Program-made: the position numbers and the translations under genes | Assembly (NCBI RefSeq): GCF_964204645.1 | Contig: NC_134029.1 | Span: forward strand, 17,068,450-17,132,449 | Length of the DNA stretch: 64,000 bases | Direction of reading: 5' to 3' | Origin: Tubulanus polymorphus | Taxonomy: Eukaryota > Nemertea > Palaeonemertea > Tubulaniformes > Tubulanidae | The notes under the pieces: generated by a model | The model's input: only the letters and a program-made list of their open reading frames with translations | Databases searched by the model: none | What the model was told of the DNA's origin: nothing | In this document: positions 8,519 to 17,070 of the stretch, in pieces | Numbering within the stretch: position 1 is the stretch's first letter | Layout of the letters: every line of letters starts with the position of its first letter

Positions 8519-9253
8519 ATGTCGTGTGAATCAAGAAGTACTCTTGATTCTCAGAGGACAACCGAAATGGAAGATGAACCAACCGAAATGGAAGATGAAC
8601 CAACCGAAATGGGTGTTGAAGTAAAAGAATCTTTCGATATAGAAGATGAAACGTTAGAAGAAGTTAAAAAACATTTATATTACCATCAAGAAATGACATT
8701 AATTTTAGAAAAAATTATAGAAAACCAACAATCAAGTGTAACATCATTACCGAAAAGACCAACAACCAATGTAGAAATATTGTTAAGACTAAAAGGAAAA
8801 GGAACAAAAACTAAAAAGAAAATGAGTGGAAATGAGTTAAATAAGTTTTTAAAATCAAAATTATCAAATGAAAAAGATGTAAGTTTTAAAGAAATAGAAG
8901 TTATAACATCATTTAATGAAATAACTGTTTTATTGAAAAAAAATTATAGAACCTTGTTATTCAAAAAAGCAAAGCATTTATGGGATTATATCATTTTCGG
9001 GGATTGTTTAAATAGGGGATTTTTAATGTTTAATAAACAAACTGCGGGGATTTCTTGGACTTCTTGGGTTAAAAAATATATAGGTATTAGTGCTGGGCAT
9101 GAAAGAAAATTAAGGAGCGTAGGGAGATTAATTACATATAAAAGATTCAAATTATTAAGTTTGTCATTTAGTGAAGTAATCAGATATATGCCAGAAATTG
9201 AAAAAATGCTTGTCAATGATCCAGAAATTGAAAAGTTCTGGTTGGAATTATAA
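8519..9253 (+). CDS. Polinton accessory protein, 244 aa, unknown function
   Basis: The first ATG is at 8519; a TTG three codons upstream is unlikely to be used. Residues about 15-35 contain a short acidic repeat (TEMEDEP twice). The middle is Lys-rich and the C-terminal 90 residues form a predicted helical domain with a WVKKYIGISAGHERKLRS block and the ending YMPEIEKML. That pattern suggests a helix-turn-helix DNA-binding fold (inference). Copy B has no counterpart in the same place. Not assigned to a named family. Confidence 0.65.
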   Translation: MSCESRSTLDSQRTTEMEDEPTEMEDEPTEMGVEVKESFDIEDETLEEVKKHLYYHQEMTLILEKIIENQQSSVTSLPKRPTTNVEILLRLKGKGTKTKKKMSGNELNKFLKSKLSNEKDVSFKEIEVITSFNEITVLLKKNYRTLLFKKAKHLWDYIIFGDCLNRGFLMFNKQTAGISWTSWVKKYIGISAGHERKLRSVGRLITYKRFKLLSLSFSEVIRYMPEIEKMLVNDPEIEKFWLEL

Positions 9254-9320
9254 ATCAAATTATGTACAACGACTGAACAACTTGTATAATGTATTGTGTA
9301 AATCTGTTTGGTGAATTTTT

Positions 9321-9541
9321 ATGTTCGGTCGTTTCTATTTCTAGAATGAATATATAATTATGATTAGCGCATGCGCATTGATCAAAAGCGCGCACGAATG
9401 CGTGGTTTTACCTAATGTGAACACGTTTTGATATTTTCTGTGTTCGGTCGTTTCTATTTTACAGAATTTATAGAATGAATATATAATTATGATTAACGCA
9501 TGCGCATTAAGCAAAAGCGCGCATGAATGCGCGGTTTTGCC
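9321..9541. promoter_or_regulatory. Duplicated promoter-like block with GCGCATGCGC palindromes
   Basis: Two direct copies of about 90-100 bp (from about 9321 and 9441) share GTTCGGTCGTTTCTATTT, GAATGAATATATAATTATGATTA, an (A/G)CGCATGCGCATT palindrome and a second GC-rich GCGCRYGAATGCG motif. The palindrome equals the consensus of the host factor NRF-1 (TGCGCATGCGCA). It lies between the genes at 8519 and 9679 and stands out by GC content. A host-driven promoter for the HNH gene is a reasonable inference. Confidence 0.5.
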
Positions 9542-9678
9542 CAGTGGTATTATTTAGATATCAAGGAATCGAAACAACTTATCAAAAGCAGCGAGGAATG
9601 AAAAAGGATGACGTTAGTCGGAGAAATGGAAGAGGATTCTAAAATATTAACCAATTTAGTAAAAAATACGTATAATAA

Positions 9679-10344
9679 ATGGAACCAGAACAACCACAAA
9701 CTATCAATATTACAAATAACACTGGTGTTATAAATATATATTACAAGAAATGTTCTAAATGTGAATTAGATAAATTAGCTTTAACAGAATTTAGTAAGCG
9801 TAAGATTAGCAAAGATGGTTTTCAATATTGTTGTAAAACTTGTTTTAAACTATATACCAAACAATACCGAGAAGATAATAGAGAATCTTATAATGATTAT
9901 ATGACAGAATATATGAGAGAAAGATATCAAACAGATCTTAATTTTAGATTGAAACAATGTTTACGGTCTAGATTAACACAATTATTCAACAAAGAAACAC
10001 ATTCAGAAACACTATCTAATTTATTGGGTTGTTCAGATGAATTTCTCAAATCATGGATAATATTTCAATTCGATGATAAAATGAATATAGATAATTATGG
10101 GGATTATTACCATATTGATCACGTGTTACCAATATCTAAATTTAACATGAATGATGAATACAATAAAAAACTTATTTGGAATTGGAAAAATTTAAGACCT
10201 TTAGAAAAGAAAGAAAATCAAATCAAATCTAATAAAATAGATTTACAGTTATATTTGAATCAACTGGAAAAAGTAAAAAAATTTATTGAATTATGGAATT
10301 CAACACATAATGAACAATACGTTGAGTCTTTAATGAGTGGTTAA
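9679..10344 (+). CDS. HNH endonuclease-like protein with zinc ribbon
   Basis: 221 aa. The N-terminal ribbon has paired cysteines (CSKCELDK and CCKTC, about residues 19-50). A central basic region follows, and from about residue 140 comes an HNH-type block with HIDHVLPIS and, 25-30 residues later, NLRPLEKKENQIKSN. The His of the DH pair is intact, unlike in copy B. The start ATAATAAATGG resembles other starts in the element. HNH nucleases nick or cut DNA with a metal ion; possible roles are genome processing during packaging or recombination. Such a gene is not part of the universal Polinton core. Confidence 0.75.
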   Translation: MEPEQPQTINITNNTGVINIYYKKCSKCELDKLALTEFSKRKISKDGFQYCCKTCFKLYTKQYREDNRESYNDYMTEYMRERYQTDLNFRLKQCLRSRLTQLFNKETHSETLSNLLGCSDEFLKSWIIFQFDDKMNIDNYGDYYHIDHVLPISKFNMNDEYNKKLIWNWKNLRPLEKKENQIKSNKIDLQLYLNQLEKVKKFIELWNSTHNEQYVESLMSG

Positions 10345-10591
10345 AGAATAATAGATTTTAAATAAAAAGTATTTAAAAAACAATAACTTCAACTAGCTAG
10401 CGAATTCTATTATATTTTTAATATTTTCTTTTCAAAAAGAGAATACTTTATATTTTGAATAGATCCGAATAGAAATTCTTTAAATTCAAATAGCTAGTAT
10501 CAGTAGTCAATACTAGAATTCTTTAGCTTTAACTATCTAGTATCATTTGAAGAATACTTATAATATTTTTTTTGTTTTTTTTCTAATATAA
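10345..10591 (+). promoter_or_regulatory. AT-rich intergenic region with CTAGTAT/ATACTAG inverted repeats
   Basis: Contains several CTAGTAT and ATACTAG words and a T-rich run (TTTTTTTTCTAATATAAATG) just before the start at 10592. The run plus TAAATG is similar to the start motif of the minus-strand structural genes. It presumably drives the operon-like block 10592-13254. Confidence 0.45.
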
Positions 10592-11194
10592 ATGTCAAAG
10601 AAATCTAATAAGAATAGTATTGATATTGAAAAAACATTAGATGATTTGGGTATTAGTGATAATAAAGATACAGTTGTTTCTAATTCTATTCAAGTTAATA
10701 ACAATATAGATTATGAATACTATTTATATTGTAAGCATCATCTTGAATTATTAATTGCTGGCGGGAAATCTAAGGAGTTTTTAAATAGAATCATTACTTT
10801 TCAAGAACTAGATGCTATGAAACCCGATCAAGTAATAAAATATTTTAAGATTTATGAAGAGTCAAGATTAGCTAGAATAAATGATTCTATTTCTAATGGT
10901 ATTGTCAAATGTTATTCAAAATTATGTAACCAGTTAATACCAATTGATGATGAAAATAAATTATATAATGATTTGAAAAATGACTATTTAGTTATGACTG
11001 AATTACAAAAATGGGTTGGATATGCTTCATTTCAATTAGGATCGGTTATGACATTGATTTCTACTGGAGTTATAACATTTTCGAATATCAAGCCTATGGA
11101 ATATAAATCAGGTAAGAACGAAACAGATGTACTACAACAAAACGTTGAAACAGAAAATGAATCAGAACAAAAATTAACTAAAATAAATGAGTGA
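10592..11194 (+). CDS. Conserved 200-aa Polinton protein of unknown function
   Basis: Nearly identical to the copy-B gene at 540-1142, with only scattered substitutions, which argues for selection on the protein. Polar N-terminus, a helical middle with the LDAMKPDQVIKYFKIYEE block, and a hydrophobic stretch at about 145-165. Its last 8 bases (ATGAGTGA) are also the start of the next gene, so translation may be coupled. I recognise no domain. Confidence 0.78.
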   Translation: MSKKSNKNSIDIEKTLDDLGISDNKDTVVSNSIQVNNNIDYEYYLYCKHHLELLIAGGKSKEFLNRIITFQELDAMKPDQVIKYFKIYEESRLARINDSISNGIVKCYSKLCNQLIPIDDENKLYNDLKNDYLVMTELQKWVGYASFQLGSVMTLISTGVITFSNIKPMEYKSGKNETDVLQQNVETENESEQKLTKINE

Positions 11195-11546
11195 TGGAGT
11201 TAAGAAAAAGGCTAGATCAGAGAAACAAATTAAATGGGCAAGAGAATTAGGTAAAAGATCATCAGAATTAAAAAAAGCTAAGAAAAAGAAATTAACTGAT
11301 ATAAATGAATCTGATATTGATTCAAATAATAATCCATCTAATTCTTCTAATGCTGGAAGTAATTATAAATTATATATTACAATTGGATTAGTAACAGTTA
11401 TTATATTATCCGGTGTAATATATAAATCAAAATTCAAATCTGATGATAAAGATGATTCCAATGACAATCGGAAACATATTATACCAGAAAATAAGTCAAA
11501 TCATAAAGTCATTGAAAATAAATCTAAAATATTATTAATGGATTAA
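11187..11546 (+). CDS. Basic single-TM protein
   Basis: 119 aa. The N-terminus has basic clusters (KKKARSEKQ, KKAKKKK), followed by a Ser/Asn-rich linker, one TM segment (about residues 64-81) and a polar tail. The start overlaps the previous gene by 8 nt, and the integrase ATG follows the stop by 3 nt. The basic N-terminus could bind DNA and the TM anchor it in a virion or host membrane (inference). The copy-B homologue has shifted its start by a one-base insertion. Confidence 0.75.
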   Translation: MSDGVKKKARSEKQIKWARELGKRSSELKKAKKKKLTDINESDIDSNNNPSNSSNAGSNYKLYITIGLVTVIILSGVIYKSKFKSDDKDDSNDNRKHIIPENKSNHKVIENKSKILLMD

Positions 11547-11549
11547 AAT

Positions 11550-12650
11550 ATGATGAAAAAAGAACAATATTTAAGAGAGTTATATTATAACCCAGAAAGT
11601 GAAGTATCATATTCTAACGTTTCAGAATTATGGAATAAAATTAAATCTGATAATAGTGATATAAAATATAGTGAATTAAAATCATGGTTACAAAATCAAC
11701 CCACATATCAAATTCATAAAAAGATGGATAAAAAATATTTAACAAGAAAAGTTATGGTTTCATATATTGACCAACAATGGCAAGCTGATTTAATTGACAT
11801 GAAAAACTTAGAAGAATACAATAAAGGATATTTTTGGATACTAAATGTTATAGACATATTCAGTCGATACGCATGGAGTATCCCGATTAAAAATAAAACC
11901 GGTATAGAAGTTACAAATTCTTTCAAATTAATATTTTAAGAAGCTATCCCAGATAAAATACAATTTGATGAAGGTAAAGAATTTTATAACAAACATTTTA
12001 AAAAACTATTAACTGATAACGATGTAGAATATTTTTCAACACATTCAGATAAAAAAGCATCCGTTATAGAAAGATTTAATAAAACATTGAAAACTAGAAT
12101 GTGGAAATATTTTACTGCTAATGAAACATATAAATATATCGGTGAGTCTATAAATATGTTAGATGATTTAGTTAAAGGTTATAATAATTCTAAACATAGT
12201 TCTATAAATATGAAACCTATACAAGCTAGAAAAGAAGATAATTCGGAAATAGTTTGGAATAATTTATATGGCGCATTTGTTACACATGATTTTGGAGAAC
12301 CTAAATTTAAAATAGGACAACATGTTAGAATTTCTAAATATAGAAAAACATTTTATAAAGGTTATACACCTAATTTTACTGAAGAAATATTTAAAATTAA
12401 AAAGATAATATTAACTAAACCATTTGTTTATAAATTGTTTGATTTAAAAGATGAAGAAATATTAGGTTATTTTTATGAACAAGAATTATCATTAGTACCA
12501 AATCCAGATGAAATAGAATACAAAATAGAAAAGGTATTGAAAACAAAAACTCTTAAAGGAAAAAAGTATTCTTTGGTGAAATATAAAGGATATGATGATA
12601 AATTTAATGAATGGATTTTATCTAGTAAAATTAAAAGAATAAATGAATAA
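11550..12650 (+). pseudogene. Polinton integrase with chromodomain, one in-frame stop
   Basis: The frame is 366 codons with a single TAA at codon 130 (11937-11939); both sides stay in the same frame. The catalytic core triad is visible: Asp80 in WQADLID, Asp140 in FDEGKEF and Glu174 in VIERFNKT, a retroviral/Ginger-like DDE pattern. The C-terminal 45 residues have the chromodomain pattern (KYSLVKYKGY...NEWI), which usually directs integration to marked chromatin. The stop lies between the first and second catalytic Asp, so this copy cannot make a full integrase without readthrough. The end overlaps the ATPase start by 8 nt. Confidence 0.9.
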
Positions 12651-13254
12651 AGATTTATTTATATTTGAACCACATAATATGTTAGTTACTGGAGTTACAA
12701 ATTGTGGTAAAACACACTTCATATTATATTTATTAGAAACTATTTATAAAAATCATTTTGATAATATAATATTATTCTGTCCTACTTATGAAATGAATGA
12801 AACATATAATAGAGATATAGTTAAGATAAAAAAGTTTATTATATTAGATCCTAAAACAGTAAAAGAAAATTTAGATAATTGTATTAAAATTGCATTAGAT
12901 ATTTATAAAGGATCAAATACATTATTCATTATAGATGATTGCGCAAATTTACATGATTCAAAAGTTAGAGAAAGTGAGTTATGTTATTTAGCTTTCTCTG
13001 GTAGACATTTTGGGATAACAACATGGGTTTTAAATCAGAAATATAATTCAATTGTGAAAGATTTTAGAGAGAATATAAGATTTCTAGTTTTATTCTACAA
13101 CAAAGATAGAAAATCTATGCAACAATCATTGGAAGAAAATCAAATTATACCTACTGAATTACATGATGAATATATGAATAAATTAAAAAATAATAAAGGT
13201 TCCAAATTACTTATGAGATTACAATTTCCATATGAATATAAATTTATAAAATAA
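12643..13254 (+). CDS. FtsK/HerA-type genome-packaging ATPase
   Basis: 203 aa, typical of the short Polinton/adenovirus-like packaging ATPases. The Walker A motif is GVTNCGKTH at about residues 17-25, and Walker B is LFIIDDCAN at about residues 94-102. A later QKYNSIVKDFRENIRFLVLF region corresponds to the sensor/arginine part. It would power DNA loading into capsids together with the capsid proteins encoded on the opposite strand. The frame is intact, and the start sits in the 8-nt overlap ATGAATAA with the integrase. Confidence 0.88.
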   Translation: MNKDLFIFEPHNMLVTGVTNCGKTHFILYLLETIYKNHFDNIILFCPTYEMNETYNRDIVKIKKFIILDPKTVKENLDNCIKIALDIYKGSNTLFIIDDCANLHDSKVRESELCYLAFSGRHFGITTWVLNQKYNSIVKDFRENIRFLVLFYNKDRKSMQQSLEENQIIPTELHDEYMNKLKNNKGSKLLMRLQFPYEYKFIK

Positions 13255-13259
13255 CTATT

Positions 13260-13345
13260 TGTTTACCTATGTATTAGATACCCTAATACCTGTTACCCCT
13301 AATACCTGATACCCCTAATACCTGATACCCTATTAGATACCTTAA
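13260..13345. repeat. Minisatellite at the gene convergence point
   Basis: A 13-15 bp unit, roughly TACCCCTAATACCTGA, is repeated about five times with slight variation between the two converging gene blocks. It contains no spacers of CRISPR type. A role in transcription termination for both strands is possible; the sequence alone does not show it. Confidence 0.6.
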
Positions 13346-13399
13346 ATAATTTAAACCCTTTTTTTATTTACTATTATTTTATACAATTTTTAACCTTTA

Positions 13400-14284
13400 T
13401 TACTTTTTGAGTGTTAGATAATCAATTTCTGAATCACTTTCACTATCAGACGGCTCTAACAACATATTTAAATGCTCTACCGAATCTACATTAACATCTT
13501 TATAATTTTTTTTCAGCTTTTTCACCTTTTTCGCCTTTTTATCCTTTTTTATCCTTTCTATCATATCATCAAAAGTTTCTACTTTATGTTTCATAGAATC
13601 TTTAATATCAATATGTTTAACTGTAACTATATCATCATGTGGGTGCTTTATGGCATCATTTTCATTATCATCTTTATTAGTGTTTGCTCCTAATATTTCA
13701 TTTACAGTGTTTGATCCTAATATTTCATTAGCATCGGTTAAATCTAATTCATCTTTATTAGGTGTTGCTGATAATAAATCTTCATACATTTTTTCACCAT
13801 TTACTTTTTTATTTGAAACAAACTTTGTAACATATCTAAATGGGTGTTCTATAAATTCTTTTTTACCAACACGTTCTATAACATTAGTAATATGTGAATT
13901 TGTATTCATATGTTTATTCCAATTTGATGGAGCGTTTGAAAATTCACCATTACAATAACCACAATAATTTCTATTTTCACTAACATTTAATATTATTGCA
14001 TTATTAGATGTAGAAGGTATTATATTATTTGATGTAGAGGGTATTACAGATGTAGAAGGTATTATATTATTTGATGTAGAAGGTATTACATTATTATCAA
14101 TTACATTACTTAAATTATCAACAACTTCACTTTTATTATTATCGATTTCTATCAGTTTAGTTTTATAATTTTTAAAAATAGGATCAAATATCAAAGCTAT
14201 ATTACAAGGTATTACATAATATAAACCATCATTATTTTCATGTGTATCGATGTATGGAATATGTTTATATACTTTACCTTCCAT
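13400..14284 (-). CDS. Zinc-finger protein with IPSTS repeats
   Basis: 294 aa. Residues about 65-95 contain four copies of the short repeat (N)NIIPSTS/VIPSTS. A C2H2 finger follows (YCGYCNGEF...WNKHMNTNSH, about 108-131). The C-terminal half is acidic and Lys-rich with a KKDKKAKKVKKLKK cluster and an acidic DSESDSEID end. It is the last gene of the minus-strand block, just after the capsid gene. A DNA-binding core or regulatory protein is plausible; no homologue recognised. Confidence 0.65.
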   Translation of the reverse strand: MEGKVYKHIPYIDTHENNDGLYYVIPCNIALIFDPIFKNYKTKLIEIDNNKSEVVDNLSNVIDNNVIPSTSNNIIPSTSVIPSTSNNIIPSTSNNAIILNVSENRNYCGYCNGEFSNAPSNWNKHMNTNSHITNVIERVGKKEFIEHPFRYVTKFVSNKKVNGEKMYEDLLSATPNKDELDLTDANEILGSNTVNEILGANTNKDDNENDAIKHPHDDIVTVKHIDIKDSMKHKVETFDDMIERIKKDKKAKKVKKLKKNYKDVNVDSVEHLNMLLEPSDSESDSEIDYLTLKK

Positions 14285-14311
14285 TTATTATATATATTTT
14301 TATTAAAGTTA
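14282..14311 (-). promoter_or_regulatory. AATAAAAA...ATAATAAATG start motif
   Basis: Upstream of the zinc-finger gene the minus strand reads AATAAAAATATATATAATAAATG. This is the second motif class, shared with the 113-aa gene (21001) and the copy-B HNH gene. Confidence 0.4.
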
Positions 14312-14316
14312 AAATT

Positions 14317-15564
14317 TTAATACATAACACTATCTAATTGTGAATTTATAATATTTAATTGCGCGTCAGATATAATATAAATGTGCATTTTAAAATTTTT
14401 GATTCCCTTTTTCTTTGTCATGAATAATTGTATTCCATCTTTAGTGTTTTGTAGTTTTTTTCCAGAACCATGTAATAAGTTATCTTCAGTTGTTCTAAAA
14501 TCTAACCATAATGCATATTTATTACCGGTATAATAATCAATTTGATTAATGTTACAATTTTCAAATGATTTTATTTTTTCATTCATAAAATGTTTTTTAA
14601 TTTCTACCCATTGATCTATCATTCTCATTCCTTGACAAAATATTTTATTCGCTATACCTTCGATAGTTATTTCTACTTTTGTTATTTCAGGATTATAATA
14701 ATTATCAACATTTATTGCACCATTAGTATACGTTCCAATAGTAAAAAATATTAATATACCTTTAATAGATCTTCTAGGAAAGTTAATATTCTCATTAATT
14801 ATTTCATCATTTGCATTAATAGTTACAGTTTTAAATTTATCAATATAATCATATAATAATGAAAACCCTTGATTGTATTGAGTTTGAATTATACTTGAAA
14901 TATTTTCATCAGTTACTGTATCATATTCTAAACATATATTCGATAATTTATAACTCATATCTTTATTAACGCTAGATAATACAATTTCATTTACAGGAGC
15001 AAATGTTATTTCGAATATAATATCTTCTTGAATTGCGTATTTATATAAAGGTGCATTATTATTTATCAATTCAAAGTCTAATGGAATTTTATATTTGCTT
15101 CCATATATACTTTTTATCAATTTATCTACATCATTTGTTAATATTGCGCTATTAGCTTCTGATCTTAATTTATTTTGGTTTTCCGATTGGATGCCTTGAA
15201 ATATCATATTATTTCTATTTTCTTTAGTTAACCATAAATCTTTATAATGCATAAATAAATTATAATCATCTAATGAGAAAACTGTTTCCGGACCAATCTT
15301 TATTGTTAACTTTTTAATCAAATATCTTCCAACATTATCAACAACATAATTATTATTATTGCCAGATACTTTTATATCGGCTGATAAATAAATACTGTTT
15401 GGAACATAAAAAGTATTTTGTGTTAATCTAGGAATTCTAACGTATAAAGTTTCATCGGGATTAATATTTGAAGGGTTATGAGTAATTATATGATGTGATC
15501 TTTCTGCTTTAATAGCGTTAGATATTCTAGAAATCTTCGAAGGACTTATATAAATCCCACTCAT
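14317..15564 (-). CDS. Major capsid protein (double jelly-roll type)
   Basis: 415 aa. Recognised from Polinton/adintovirus-like capsid blocks: TLYVRIPRLTQNTFYVPNS near residue 40-58, the VGRYLIKKLTIKIG strand pair followed by YKDLWLTKENRNNMIFQGI (about 105-125), the IPLDFELINNNAPLY region, and LSNICLEYDTV before a second barrel. It lies downstream of the coiled-coil gene and upstream of the zinc-finger gene, on the same strand as the minor capsid gene. It would form the trimeric capsomers of an icosahedral particle. No stops; start in a T-tract/TAAATG context. Confidence 0.82.
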   Translation of the reverse strand: MSGIYISPSKISRISNAIKAERSHHIITHNPSNINPDETLYVRIPRLTQNTFYVPNSIYLSADIKVSGNNNNYVVDNVGRYLIKKLTIKIGPETVFSLDDYNLFMHYKDLWLTKENRNNMIFQGIQSENQNKLRSEANSAILTNDVDKLIKSIYGSKYKIPLDFELINNNAPLYKYAIQEDIIFEITFAPVNEIVLSSVNKDMSYKLSNICLEYDTVTDENISSIIQTQYNQGFSLLYDYIDKFKTVTINANDEIINENINFPRRSIKGILIFFTIGTYTNGAINVDNYYNPEITKVEITIEGIANKIFCQGMRMIDQWVEIKKHFMNEKIKSFENCNINQIDYYTGNKYALWLDFRTTEDNLLHGSGKKLQNTKDGIQLFMTKKKGIKNFKMHIYIISDAQLNIINSQLDSVMY

Positions 15565-15583
15565 TTATTTAACAAAAAAAATT
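15562..15583 (-). promoter_or_regulatory. T-tract + TAAATG late-promoter-like motif (capsid gene)
   Basis: Minus strand: AATTTTTTTTGTTAAATAAATG. The ATG is the capsid start. Same layout as at 17050, 18368, 18819, 19261, 19508 and 19868. Confidence 0.6.
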
Positions 15584-15618
15584 AATTATTTATTTTTGAT
15601 ATTTTTTGATATCATGGT

Positions 15619-17052
15619 TTACTTGATATTTTTTGATATCATATTTACTAACCCAAAAATAATAGCACTTACAACTGTAATTAAAAATAAAATAATATGT
15701 TCAGCAGCAAAGTTAATAATGTTTCCTGCAGATTTCAATATAAAACCAACAATTGAAGCAATAACTCCTGGCAATGCTGCAGCAGATTTCTTTGATAGTT
15801 CCCATAAATATTTTGCTAATTTCTTTAAACCATCTTTAACTTTATCTTGTATAGAATTATTACCTGGAGGTTTATCCGGTTTATTGGGAGTAGGAGTATA
15901 TTTCAAAGCATTTGATATAGCTAAACCTATTGTTGTAAATAACATAGTTACAGCTGTTAGAATTGAAAGAATTGTTATTCCTTCTAATTTAAATAATAAC
16001 TTTATTCTATCTTTTAATGATATTTCAGAATTTGGTTTAATCAACAAATCTTTAAAAATAACTTTTAATCTATTAATATTATAATCATATGATTTTAATA
16101 ATAATTTAATTTCTTCTTTTTGTAATTCTATGTTATATTCTAAATCATCTTTTTCTTTTTCTAAACGTAATTCTTTTTGCCTATATTCTATTTCATCAAT
16201 TACTTGATGATCTAAATCAGACTTTAATTGTTCTATTTCTTTATTTTTATCAATTAATTCTTTTTCTAAAGTTCTAATTTTTTGATCTCTTATACTTTTA
16301 TTATGTGCAATATTTTCAGATGCAAGTCTTATACTAACAATTTCTCTTATTGCTTTATCAGAAAATATATCTAAATCTTCTAATTGTTGATTTGTTGCAT
16401 CAAGTAATCCATTTGGTAAAAGTTTTTCAGTTTGAACTTCTCTTGAATTAGGTTTACTAGTTTTGGAATTAATAACTTCTTTAGGAATTTTTTTTTGTCT
16501 TAAATTTGCATTAATTATATCAAAAAATTTAGCATTTCTTTGTTTAAATTCTTTTATATTATAATCTCTTTCTTCTTGTGTAACATCGGTTATAACATCA
16601 TCAATGATTTTCTTAATTCTATCTGGTTTAAATAAATTAAAAGTTGATTTTGTTATTATTTTATCACCACTTTTAAGATTTGAAATCTTAAAATAATAGT
16701 CGCCTTTCAATTTCCAATAATAATCACCATTTAAATATTTTAAATCTTTTACTAAATAATCCATACCTTTATTTGTTATATTGAAACCAGATCTTTTTAA
16801 TATTGGTTTAAATTCATGAATAATTTCATTATAATTGTATTCTTTTTCTGTTATTTCTGGTACTTCATTTTCAATACTTATCTTTGAACGTGTTTTATCA
16901 ATATATTGAGGTGTAGTTAAATTAGAATTATATGCTGATTCATCATCATTATCAATATTAGTTTTTGTATCATTATAATCATCATCAATATATCCTTTAT
17001 TATCATTTCCCATGTCATCCATTTCATAATCTTCTTCACCTTCTACATCCAT
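15619..17052 (-). CDS. Large coiled-coil protein with C-terminal membrane segments
   Basis: 477 aa. Acidic N-terminus, then a helical domain with WKLKGDYYFKISNLKSGDKI, a long charged coiled coil (about 245-320), a hydrophobic segment ILSILTAVTMLFTTIGLAI (about 357-375), a Pro-rich PTPNKPDKPPG linker, and an Ala/Gly-rich amphipathic and hydrophobic C-terminus (LSKKSAAALPGVIASIVG, then IILFLITVVSAIIFGLV). Proteins with this order of parts recur in Polinton-like elements of invertebrates. Function unknown; membrane interaction during virion assembly or entry is a plausible reading. Confidence 0.72.
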   Translation of the reverse strand: MDVEGEEDYEMDDMGNDNKGYIDDDYNDTKTNIDNDDESAYNSNLTTPQYIDKTRSKISIENEVPEITEKEYNYNEIIHEFKPILKRSGFNITNKGMDYLVKDLKYLNGDYYWKLKGDYYFKISNLKSGDKIITKSTFNLFKPDRIKKIIDDVITDVTQEERDYNIKEFKQRNAKFFDIINANLRQKKIPKEVINSKTSKPNSREVQTEKLLPNGLLDATNQQLEDLDIFSDKAIREIVSIRLASENIAHNKSIRDQKIRTLEKELIDKNKEIEQLKSDLDHQVIDEIEYRQKELRLEKEKDDLEYNIELQKEEIKLLLKSYDYNINRLKVIFKDLLIKPNSEISLKDRIKLLFKLEGITILSILTAVTMLFTTIGLAISNALKYTPTPNKPDKPPGNNSIQDKVKDGLKKLAKYLWELSKKSAAALPGVIASIVGFILKSAGNIINFAAEHIILFLITVVSAIIFGLVNMISKNIK

Positions 17053-17070
17053 TTACATAATAAAAAAATT
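17050..17070 (-). promoter_or_regulatory. T-tract + TAAATG motif (477-aa gene)
   Basis: Minus strand: AATTTTTTTATTATGTAAATG directly at the start codon; the upstream gene ends at 17069, so the motif fills the whole gap. Confidence 0.55.

Noticed and set aside
13260-13345. Possible CRISPR-like repeat array
   Set aside because: Units are contiguous without spacers of constant length, and the window is eukaryotic.
16000-16084. Plus-strand frame 15596-16084
   Set aside because: Antisense shadow of the 477-aa Polinton gene; hydrophobic residues come from reading the coiled coil and TM codons backwards.
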